NCBI GenBank assembly: GCA_022822725.1
Contig: JAJEAN010000007.1
Location: forward strand, 1,995,045 to 2,059,044
DNA: 64,000 nucleotides
DNA from: Candidatus Latescibacterota bacterium
GTDB taxonomy: Bacteria; JAAXHH01
Direction of reading: 5' to 3'
In this document: positions 57,517-64,000 of the stretch, piece by piece
How positions within the stretch are numbered: position 1 is the stretch's first letter
How the letters are laid out: each line of letters starts with the position of its first letter
The notes under the pieces: model-generated
Told to the model about the DNA's origin: nothing
Databases searched by the model: none
Seen by the model: the letters and a program-made list of their open reading frames with translations, nothing else
Position numbers and translations under genes: made by a program

Positions 57517-57518
57517 CT

Positions 57519-58550
57519 TCAGAAAGAGACCTGGTCCAGGTTACGTGCCGAGTTATGCAGGGATAGATACAGCCCCCACAGTTCCTCCTCTATGGCTTCC
57601 CTGATCTCGACCGTCACTTTATCCCGCTTTGTCGCACTGTCCGGCACGAACGGCACGGACTCCCCGTCTCTCTTGGAGTAGTATCCGAACTGCTCGACCA
57701 TTCCGTCGTTTTCCTCCCTGCTCACTTCGAGTCCGAAGAAGTCAAGGATTCCGGGAAGGTTTTCCGGCCTCAACTGCGTATAGTCCACGAACAGGCAGTG
57801 GTCGCAGGTGTTTTCGATAGCGATCCGCAGGGTCGACAGTTCAACTCGCACGCTGAATTCCAGGTCGCTCATCACTTCGATGGCTTCAATCGGAAGACCG
57901 GCTTCGAAGGCGCCCTCTGCGGAGTTTTTGTTGTGGATAAACCACGCGGGGCCGTCGAGCGAGGTTGGAATGATTTCGTATGGATTGCGATAAAGGAACA
58001 ACCAGGGCACACCCGGATAAAGCCCGCGGATCATTTCGAGTCGTTTGACGTGGTTGCTGGAGAATTTGGCGAAGAAGCGTTCATGTTCCGGCAGCCGCCT
58101 GTGGCCATATATGTTGAGCAAGGACTGAAAATACCGGGCGCGTGTGTTTTTGAATACATCTTCGAATTCAACGCCCAGCAGTTGCTGTACAGGTTCCGCT
58201 TCCTTGATGACGATGTGCCGGTCCAGGCTCGACAACACCTTTGCCAGCAGGGTCGAGCCGCATCGCCCGACGTGGAAGATGAATCCCGCGGGTGAGAGCG
58301 CGTCAGTGTAGAGATCAGGCACCTCGAGTACGTCGAGATCGGTAATCACGAACAAGGTGTCGGCGTTGCGCGACAGCAATTCTTCCGCGGAGATCTCGAG
58401 AAAGGTCTCTCGCAGATGCATGCCCCCAAAGTCGAGCCACGTGATCTCCCGGGCGTCGCAGTGCAGCTCGAGCGGCAACAGGCCACGCCGGGTATTGAGC
58501 AGGATCCTTACTTCTTCGATGGGCTTGTTTCTGAAGTCCAGCTGTGCCAT
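57519..58550 (-). CDS. Sulfotransferase family protein
   Basis: This 343-residue protein has a 5'-phosphosulfate loop FIFHVGRCGSTLLAKVL (90-106) and a 3'-phosphate site later in the chain (YRNPYEIIPTSL, about 197-208). The N-terminal 85 residues are a separate beta-rich segment. The family transfers sulfate from PAPS to a hydroxyl or amine of a lipid, sugar or small molecule. It is not similar in its loop sequence to the sulfotransferase domain at 9160, so the two are independent. The acceptor is unknown. Confidence 0.85.
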   Translation of the reverse strand: MAQLDFRNKPIEEVRILLNTRRGLLPLELHCDAREITWLDFGGMHLRETFLEISAEELLSRNADTLFVITDLDVLEVPDLYTDALSPAGFIFHVGRCGSTLLAKVLSSLDRHIVIKEAEPVQQLLGVEFEDVFKNTRARYFQSLLNIYGHRRLPEHERFFAKFSSNHVKRLEMIRGLYPGVPWLFLYRNPYEIIPTSLDGPAWFIHNKNSAEGAFEAGLPIEAIEVMSDLEFSVRVELSTLRIAIENTCDHCLFVDYTQLRPENLPGILDFFGLEVSREENDGMVEQFGYYSKRDGESVPFVPDSATKRDKVTVEIREAIEEELWGLYLSLHNSARNLDQVSF

Positions 58551-58836
58551 TTCACTGTTCCTATTACCGGCAGTTTATCGAAAACATCCACCCATACGCG
58601 AAAGCGCGAGAGTGCCGATGACCATTATCATTGAGATCGGGCTGGAAGTAACGCACGACGGGACACTGGCTTTTAGGTGGGTGGTACCGGTGCGTTGCGG
58701 TGGGTAATGTAAGCGCGGACGGGTGCTCTGGCGAGAAGACAGCGGGTGACAAGAAACCGCTGACCTTATTTGACATCTAACAACACCAAAACCGGACGAC
58801 AACTGAAGGGCTAGTTTTGATTACTTAAATCCAGGA

Positions 58837-59043
58837 TTATGCCGAGCCTCGCTCTGATTGCGAGGCAACATCATCGAGAAACGGTGGAGGACTTTGCTTC
58901 GGTGTGCCAAGTGTGCCAGCCTCTTGTTCCCTGCTGATCCACTCCCTGTAAGCCTGGTCTCGTTCTTTCCGACCCTCCTCGCGACCCTCCTCGCGACCCT
59001 CCTCCCTGTGTCGCTTCTTTATGGATTCGTAAAGCCATCCCAT
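58837..59043 (-). CDS. Small charged protein with EEGRE repeats
   Basis: This 68-residue protein has AAGGAG eight bases before its ATG and a -10-like TATAAT just upstream, so expression is plausible. It begins MGWLYESIKKRH and then has repeated REEGREEG units (residues 13-26), likely a helical, highly charged segment. I do not know its function. Confidence 0.45.
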   Translation of the reverse strand: MGWLYESIKKRHREEGREEGREEGRKERDQAYREWISREQEAGTLGTPKQSPPPFLDDVASQSERGSA

Positions 59044-59239
59044 GAAATCTACTCCTTCAATTATAGTAAACGTAGCGAATATGGATAGCCCTCCGACCTT
59101 GATAATGTAATCGAAGACAAGCTCAATGGAAAGGGTATAGGTACCGAATCTCCAGATGAGTGGCTTACTGGTATAAGTCGAACCTGTGATGAGAATCTAG
59201 GAATCTATACACCATTTCATCAATCGGGTCGCCAATCCC

Positions 59240-60103
59240 TTACTCCCTGATTCCGCACGCCACGTCCGTCAAGCTGTCGTAGTTGTGGACGTACTTGACT
59301 CCGTCGATCACGAGCCGGTCGGTGTGCGGCAGATCCTCTTCCCACGTCATTTCGACGCCCCAGGAGTGGGGCGGCGCTTCCCGCTTGCCCCAGTGATTGC
59401 CGTTGTAACGCCGGAACAGGAGTGTACGGCCGGCTCGGGTGACATATGCCATGACCAGCACCGTCCGTTCGGATGCATCCTCATCGAAGTCGAACACGCG
59501 CATGCATTCGAACGCCCTGTCGCCGATGCGCACCGTGTAGAGGCCGTGCGAGAACATCTGCGGCGCACCCTCTTTCTTTGCCAAAGTTCCGCCCGCTTGC
59601 TCGACCAGGTAGTCCTTGTCTTCGACCCGACGGGGCGTCATGCCGAAATCCCAGCCAAAGTCCTCGTCCAGGCAGGTCAGAAGCTCCCTGGTGCCGTCGG
59701 ACTTCATGCTCTCGACGGCCAGCCAGTGCACCTCCGTCTCTTCCACGATGCCCCAGATCCGGGTATGGCGGGGCAGCTTCTCAGGATCATGGTTGAGCGG
59801 CAAAAGGCCGTCCCTGTCGCGACAGTGTCGTACCTCCATTTCGATCTCTACGCACGACCGACCGTGAATGATGGCGCGCCGCGTTGCCGCCATGTCCTTT
59901 ACTTCGGTCAACTTCCAGGCCGAGTCGTCCCGTGCCGGCTCGTAGTCCGCCCACCTCACCCGGTCGCCGATTTCGGGAACGATGAACCACCATGCAAGCT
60001 CTCGAAGATCGATGGAGAAAGGGGTTCCGGCACTTTTCTGAATGGAGATTTCGGGTCGAAGTTCCGGAAATGATCCCATCCCGGGTTTTCTATCTGCGCT
60101 CAT
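59240..60103 (-). CDS. Possible internal product: unknown domain from Met188
   Basis: A start at 60103 (ATGAGCGCAGATAG...) has the ribosome binding site AAAAGGAG seven bases upstream, inside the sigma factor coding frame. It would give a 287-residue cytoplasmic protein equal to the C-terminal part of the fused frame. Such a strong site at a domain border is unlikely by chance, but expression is not proven. Confidence 0.5.
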   Translation of the reverse strand: MSADRKPGMGSFPELRPEISIQKSAGTPFSIDLRELAWWFIVPEIGDRVRWADYEPARDDSAWKLTEVKDMAATRRAIIHGRSCVEIEMEVRHCRDRDGLLPLNHDPEKLPRHTRIWGIVEETEVHWLAVESMKSDGTRELLTCLDEDFGWDFGMTPRRVEDKDYLVEQAGGTLAKKEGAPQMFSHGLYTVRIGDRAFECMRVFDFDEDASERTVLVMAYVTRAGRTLLFRRYNGNHWGKREAPPHSWGVEMTWEEDLPHTDRLVIDGVKYVHNYDSLTDVACGIRE

Positions 60104-60664
60104 GGCTATTCTCCTTTTAGTCTTGGCAACGCCCAATTCGCTTCGGACCATGTCCCGGCCGTGGGACAGCCGCCGCTTGATGGTCCCCTGTGGACAGCGA
60201 TGCCGGGTTGCTATTTCCGCTATGCTTAAATCATCCAGGTAGAACAACCTGAGTGCTTCCCGTTCCTTCTCGGGTACTCTATTGAAAGCGTCGACCACTT
60301 CAACGGCTACCCGGCGTTGCCGCGCCGCCGGCACACTGAATCGGTTTACCGCTAGCGCGAGTTCCTCGGTCTCTATAAAGCGCTCCCTGCGTTGTGACGA
60401 GCGCAGGTAGTCGGCGCAGCGGTTGCGCGCGACCTGGTATAGCCATGCGCGCACATGCCTGGGCGCCTGTAACCGCAACGCCAGCCAGGCGTGCACGAGC
60501 GTCTCCTGCAGCACGTCTTCGACCGCATCCACGTCCGCCGACCCGATCCGAACCCGGATCAACGCGGCCAGTGACCGCTCGTATCGCCGGATCAGGGTGA
60601 CGAGTGCCTGCTCGTTGCCGGTCCGGATCTGTTCAGCCAATTTTCGATCGTCGAGTAACCCCAT
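59240..60664 (-). CDS. ECF-type sigma-70 factor fused in frame to an unknown domain
   Basis: This 474-residue frame has sigma region 2 in residues 10-90 (DVLQETLVHAWLAL; YQVARNRCADYLR) and region 4 in residues 120-175 (EREALRLFYLDDLSIAEIATRHRCPQGTIKRRL), typical of extracytoplasmic-function sigma factors. Residues 188-474 form an unrelated beta-rich domain with no motif I recognise. Met188 (60103) is preceded by AAAAGGAG at ideal distance, so the C-terminal part can also start alone. Either a two-gene operon lost the sigma stop codon, or one gene makes two products. No anti-sigma factor is adjacent. Confidence 0.85.
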   Translation of the reverse strand: MGLLDDRKLAEQIRTGNEQALVTLIRRYERSLAALIRVRIGSADVDAVEDVLQETLVHAWLALRLQAPRHVRAWLYQVARNRCADYLRSSQRRERFIETEELALAVNRFSVPAARQRRVAVEVVDAFNRVPEKEREALRLFYLDDLSIAEIATRHRCPQGTIKRRLSHGRDMVRSELGVAKTKRRIAMSADRKPGMGSFPELRPEISIQKSAGTPFSIDLRELAWWFIVPEIGDRVRWADYEPARDDSAWKLTEVKDMAATRRAIIHGRSCVEIEMEVRHCRDRDGLLPLNHDPEKLPRHTRIWGIVEETEVHWLAVESMKSDGTRELLTCLDEDFGWDFGMTPRRVEDKDYLVEQAGGTLAKKEGAPQMFSHGLYTVRIGDRAFECMRVFDFDEDASERTVLVMAYVTRAGRTLLFRRYNGNHWGKREAPPHSWGVEMTWEEDLPHTDRLVIDGVKYVHNYDSLTDVACGIRE

Positions 60665-60807
60665 CAGATCGCTCTCCCTTCATCTAACAGGGCGACGTTC
60701 GAGGGGGAAAGGTTCACGGAAATATCCGAAGGTCGGTGTACCGGCACGGATGTTATGCGGCATTAAAAAATCCGGGCAGGTTCAGTCGATTCGTTACTCC
60801 TCTTGAA

Positions 60808-61182
60808 TTAACCGCCGCGCGTATACGGTTCCGGCCAGTCGACACCTGCTCCCGGACCGATAATATGCCAATGCATGTGTGGTGTAACTCCAGGCGCCGC
60901 CGCATTAGCTCTAACATAGAATCCCCTGCCATCCAGGAGACCAAGGGAAGCCGCCGTATGCTGGATGGCCCGCATCATGGAAGCGAGAAGTTGACCGTTC
61001 AGGGCGGCCTCATCCATAAGTCCCGCTACATGGGCTTTTGGCACCACAACCACATGGACCTCTGCTACGGGTCGCGGGTGATGGAACGCCAGTACCAGGT
61101 CGTCTTCATGCACACGCACCACGTCAAGCTTTCCTGAAAGTACGTCCTCGCAGTACCAGTCACGACGAGCCACGATAGTCAT
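60808..61182 (-). CDS. HIT-family nucleotide hydrolase/transferase
   Basis: This 124-residue protein has the histidine triad HMHWHII (His102, His104 and His106) and an earlier conserved segment AEVHVVVVPKAHVAG. HIT proteins hydrolyse nucleoside phosphoramidates or dinucleoside polyphosphates. It has no close operon partner. The start at 61182 is the only good one. Confidence 0.92.
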   Translation of the reverse strand: MTIVARRDWYCEDVLSGKLDVVRVHEDDLVLAFHHPRPVAEVHVVVVPKAHVAGLMDEAALNGQLLASMMRAIQHTAASLGLLDGRGFYVRANAAAPGVTPHMHWHIIGPGAGVDWPEPYTRGG

Positions 61183-61329
61183 CCTTCCTGTTTCTTCTTA
61201 TCGGAAACGCCCGTTCCTCTGAATTAATGAATTAGACGAATTGACAGGCAAACTGTAGTTTCAAGTATATTCAGAACCCAATCAGGGTTTTATAACATAT
61301 ATCTGCCTGATCAAGTTTAGCTCAACCCC

Positions 61330-61809
61330 ATGCGTCTGGAAACGAGTACTATCCGGATCGAGTCGCTTGAACCGATTCACTATGACGAGATCCTCCGCAT
61401 CGTAGAGAATCTCCCCGAGTGGTTTGACGAAACCGCCAGAACCAGGTCTCTCCCCACTGACCTGCGGTATCAGATCGGTTTTGTCGCTGCCTCGGATCAA
61501 AGGGTGGCTGGATTCATTACCCTGTACGTTACAGAGGGCCGGCTGCACATCGGCTGGCTCGCGGTCGATAAGCGGATGCAGAGGCAGGGCCTTGGGAGCC
61601 TGTTGCTGGAATCGGCAGAATCGAAAGCCCGGCAGTTGGGTATAGACGAACTCGCAACTTATACGTTGGGAGAAAGTGTCTCGTACCCGCCCTACGAGAT
61701 GACGAGAAGTTTCTACCGGAAGCACGGATTCAGGGTATATAAACGCACAAGGACGGATAACCCCGGATGCCCAGAAGAGATTTGGATATCGAAGCGGGTC
61801 AAACCATGA
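61330..61809 (+). CDS. GNAT-family N-acetyltransferase
   Basis: This 159-residue protein has the GNAT acetyl-CoA site in WLAVDKRMQRQGLGSLLLESAE (about 77-98) and a final YRKHGFRVYKRT strand. Members acetylate amines of small molecules or proteins. The acceptor is unknown. It stands between the HIT gene and a methyltransferase on the other strand of transcription from HIT. Confidence 0.87.
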   Translation: MRLETSTIRIESLEPIHYDEILRIVENLPEWFDETARTRSLPTDLRYQIGFVAASDQRVAGFITLYVTEGRLHIGWLAVDKRMQRQGLGSLLLESAESKARQLGIDELATYTLGESVSYPPYEMTRSFYRKHGFRVYKRTRTDNPGCPEEIWISKRVKP

Positions 61810-61945
61810 ACTGCATCCAATAAAGCGTGCATTGGCATAGCCGAAATGGTGCCGCTCGACATTTCGGACATTGAGTCTCGCGAAGAACGTGTTTCAACCG
61901 GAGCCTATACCGTAGTTGATACCGAAGTCCGATTCGGAGTTTAAC

Positions 61946-62752
61946 GTGGACCGAGACGTAATTCGATACTACGAAGAGATAGAAAACGAAACAGATCGCC
62001 TGGACCAGGGCACCGCCCGGTTGGAACGCGAAAGGACCAGGGATATCCTCCAGGAACACCTTCCCGCTCAGCCGGCTCGCATCCTCGACGTAGGCGGCGG
62101 ACCGGGCGCATACGCCGTCTGGCTGGCCGGGCAGTCTTACGACGTCCATTTGCTGGACGCTGTCCCGCTACATATCGAGCAGGCAAAAGAACGAGATCGG
62201 GACGGGCTCCTCGGGAGCGCGGCGATCGGAGATGCCAGGGTCCTGGATTTCGAGGCGGATTCCATGGACGCGGTCCTTCTGCTGGGTCCGTTGTACCACC
62301 TCCCTGAACGGGCGGACCGCATCGCGGCGCTCGAAGAATCCCTTCGCGTGCTGAAACCGGGCGGGGTCCTTTTCTGCGCGGCCATTTCCAGGTTCGCGTC
62401 ACTCCTGGACGGCATGAAGAAGGGATATCTCTTCAATCCCGAGTTTGCCCGTATCGTCCTTAAAGATCTGAACGAAGGTCGCCACGAAAACCCGGGCATG
62501 GATCCCCGCTACTTTACCACAGCGTGTTTCCACCGGCCTGAAGAACTCGAAGAAGAGATCACGGAAGCGGGATTCGACCTGGTGAAGACGGTTGGCCTGG
62601 AGGGTCCGGCATGGCTGCTTGGCGATTTTGACGAGTTATGGGCCGAGGCATCAAAACGAAAGCAACTGCTTACTTTCCTGAAACTCATCGAGAATGAACC
62701 GACGCTGGTCGGCGTGAGTGCGCATTTCCTTTCCGTTGCGAAAGCGCCCTGA
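61946..62752 (+). CDS. SAM-dependent methyltransferase
   Basis: This 268-residue protein starts at GTG 61946, seven bases after CGGAG; a TTG at 61916 is a weaker alternative. The SAM loop is ILDVGGGPGAYAVWL, followed by LLDAVPLH at the end of strand two and VLLLGPLYHLPERADR. It resembles small-molecule class I methyltransferases of the UbiE/COQ5-like type. The substrate is unknown. Confidence 0.87.
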   Translation: MDRDVIRYYEEIENETDRLDQGTARLERERTRDILQEHLPAQPARILDVGGGPGAYAVWLAGQSYDVHLLDAVPLHIEQAKERDRDGLLGSAAIGDARVLDFEADSMDAVLLLGPLYHLPERADRIAALEESLRVLKPGGVLFCAAISRFASLLDGMKKGYLFNPEFARIVLKDLNEGRHENPGMDPRYFTTACFHRPEELEEEITEAGFDLVKTVGLEGPAWLLGDFDELWAEASKRKQLLTFLKLIENEPTLVGVSAHFLSVAKAP

Positions 62753-62822
62753 TGCCGACCGGCATACGTGGAACATTCCGCGCTACCCTCAAGCTACTCC
62801 CATAACACCCTGACCGGATGCC

Positions 62823-63512
62823 ATGCCCATTTCAGCCATATCCTTCGACGGCGACATGACCCTGTGGGACTTTCAAAAGGTCATGCGGCATTCGTTGAAG
62901 AAAGCCCTCGCCGAACTGCGCAGGCTGGTACCGAATCAACCCGCCCGCGACCTCACGATCGAAGATATGATCACGGTTCGCGGCGAAGTAGAGAAAGAGG
63001 TCGCGGGCAGGATCTGGAATCACGAAGAGATCAGGCAACTCGCCTTCGAGCGGACACTGGAGCACATCGGCTGTCCGGATCGTGATCTGGCCACTCATCT
63101 CAATACGATATATCTGAAACACCGCTTCGAAGACATCGAGCTGTATCCGGACGTCATCCCTTCATTGGACCAGCTTGCACCGCACTTCAAGCTTGGGCTG
63201 CTGTCGAACGGCAACAGTTACCCGGAACGCTGTGGGCTGGAAGGGCGATTCGCCTTCGTGGTCTTCTCGCAGGATGTTCGGGTTCGCAAGCCCGACCGGA
63301 GGATCTTCGAGATCACCGCGCAGAAGGCGGGATGTCAGATGGCGGAGCTGTTGCACGTGGGGGATTCACTCGAGAACGACGTCATGGGAGCGAACGATGC
63401 GGGCGCGAGGTCGGTCTGGCTGAATCGCGGAGGCCTGGCAAACGCCACCGGGATCTCGGCCGATCATGAGATCGGCACATTGGCCGTGTTGCCGGGGATA
63501 CTGGGTGTGTAA
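62823..63512 (+). CDS. HAD-superfamily hydrolase
   Basis: This 229-residue phosphatase-like protein has the nucleophile Asp9 and Asp11 in FDGDMTLWD, LLSNGN for motif II, a Lys in RVRKPDRRIFE and the acidic motif GDSLENDVMGANDAG. All four HAD motifs are present, so it should be active as a phosphatase or dehalogenase-like hydrolase. The cap domain is helical (about 20-100). The substrate is not predictable. Confidence 0.9.
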   Translation: MPISAISFDGDMTLWDFQKVMRHSLKKALAELRRLVPNQPARDLTIEDMITVRGEVEKEVAGRIWNHEEIRQLAFERTLEHIGCPDRDLATHLNTIYLKHRFEDIELYPDVIPSLDQLAPHFKLGLLSNGNSYPERCGLEGRFAFVVFSQDVRVRKPDRRIFEITAQKAGCQMAELLHVGDSLENDVMGANDAGARSVWLNRGGLANATGISADHEIGTLAVLPGILGV

Positions 63513-63678
63513 CGAGGCCGGCCCAACTCGGTAAAACGGCTCCCACGGGTATTCTAGCGCCCCATAACATCTCGCTCAGCTACCCGGGCGCTGACGCGTC
63601 CGATCCGCTAACGCCATCGGTCCGACGCCAGCCGCCCGTGGCAATGCTTGTAACGTACCTCAACCTCGCCCGCCAGCC

Positions 63679-64000
63679 TCAACCTCGTCCCGGTGCGGCG
63701 ATCCCGTAACGCTGCAGCGTGGTCTCGAGCGTCGGGCGTCCAAGGCGGATCCGGCCGTCGTTCAGCAGGTAGGAGAACAGATAGCCGGCGCCGAGCATGA
63801 GGATCCCGATGAGGAAGCAGTACATGACCGCCCGGTCGGGGTAGACGTCCTTGAGGTAACCTACGTAGAGCGGGCCGAAAATCCCCGCGGCCGCCCATGC
63901 GGTCAGCACCGCACCGTAGATGGTGGACATCTTCTTCGTGCCGAACACGTCGAGGACGAAGGAAGGCATGGTGGCGAACCCGCCGCCGAAGCAGAGCAGC
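63679..64000 (-). CDS. MFS transporter, OFA-type, C-terminal part (runs off window)
   Basis: Only the end of this gene is in the window; it continues past 64000. The visible part reads CFGGGFATMPSFVLDVFGTKKM, then a TM region AVLTAWAAAGIFGPLYVGY, and ends after two more helices. This matches oxalate/formate antiporter-like MFS proteins, which carry small organic acids. The last 30 residues are hydrophilic. Confidence 0.8.
   Translation of the reverse strand, partial: LLCFGGGFATMPSFVLDVFGTKKMSTIYGAVLTAWAAAGIFGPLYVGYLKDVYPDRAVMYCFLIGILMLGAGYLFSYLLNDGRIRLGRPTLETTLQRYGIAAPGRG

Overview
The window looks like a chromosomal contig from an uncultured, GC-rich, Gram-negative-type bacterium. Four phytanoyl-CoA dioxygenase (PhyH) genes, an enolase-superfamily protein, a TIM-barrel glycosidase-like protein, a heparinase-like enzyme and about 800-residue MacB/FtsX-type permeases are a combination I associate with Latescibacterota, Poribacteria or Acidobacteria-like lineages. 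That placement is inference; there is no rRNA gene to test it. No tRNA, rRNA or CRISPR array was seen.

Layout. 279-11667 (+) is a compact lipid-type polyketide locus: one highly reducing type I PKS (KS-AT-DH-ER-KR-ACP, split by a one-base frameshift in a run of seven G at 2134-2140), a B12-binding radical SAM enzyme, and an unusual fusion of a thioester reductase domain to a sulfotransferase domain. A convergent 14-helix MFS exporter follows (11700-13157), then a tailoring-like set of PhyH, SDR, PhyH and methyltransferase (13346-16904) and a divergently placed PhyH. 17850-22985 holds a triple-repeat lipoprotein, katG, a clear sterol C-24 methyltransferase and a membrane protein that may belong to the EXPERA/EBP fold. 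23221-31037 is catabolic or unassigned: M19 dipeptidase, FG-GAP propeller, zinc-ribbon protein, enolase-superfamily protein, TIM-barrel protein, TPR protein and PhyH. 31038-38270 holds three tandem permeases without an ATPase, followed by a propeller protein and an MBL-fold hydrolase.

About 40000-48100 is visibly richer in A+T than the rest and behaves as an accessory island. It contains a small toxin-like protein, an MqsA/YgiT-like zinc-finger HTH protein and a KGGVGR-variant ATPase with a TPR-like tail in one operon (promoter and palindrome visible at 40459-40489), a TIR-domain protein, a broken IS3-family element inserted into a decayed zinc-protease gene, and a beta-lactamase-fold gene with a nonsense codon. 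This is the best candidate for an undescribed defence or conflict module.

48079-64000 returns to GC-rich sequence: phosphoribosyltransferase, CsaA-like tRNA-binding protein, a DegT aminotransferase / isochorismatase-like / deacetylase-like group, glyoxalase-fold proteins, an esterase, a heparinase-like enzyme, a permease remnant, a sulfotransferase, an ECF sigma factor joined in frame to an unknown domain with its own internal start, HIT, GNAT, methyltransferase and HAD proteins, and the end of an MFS transporter that runs off the window.

The two most notable systems are (1) PKS + radical SAM + reductase-sulfotransferase, which by inference could build a reduced, possibly methylated and sulfated lipid, and (2) a bacterial sterol-methylation locus.
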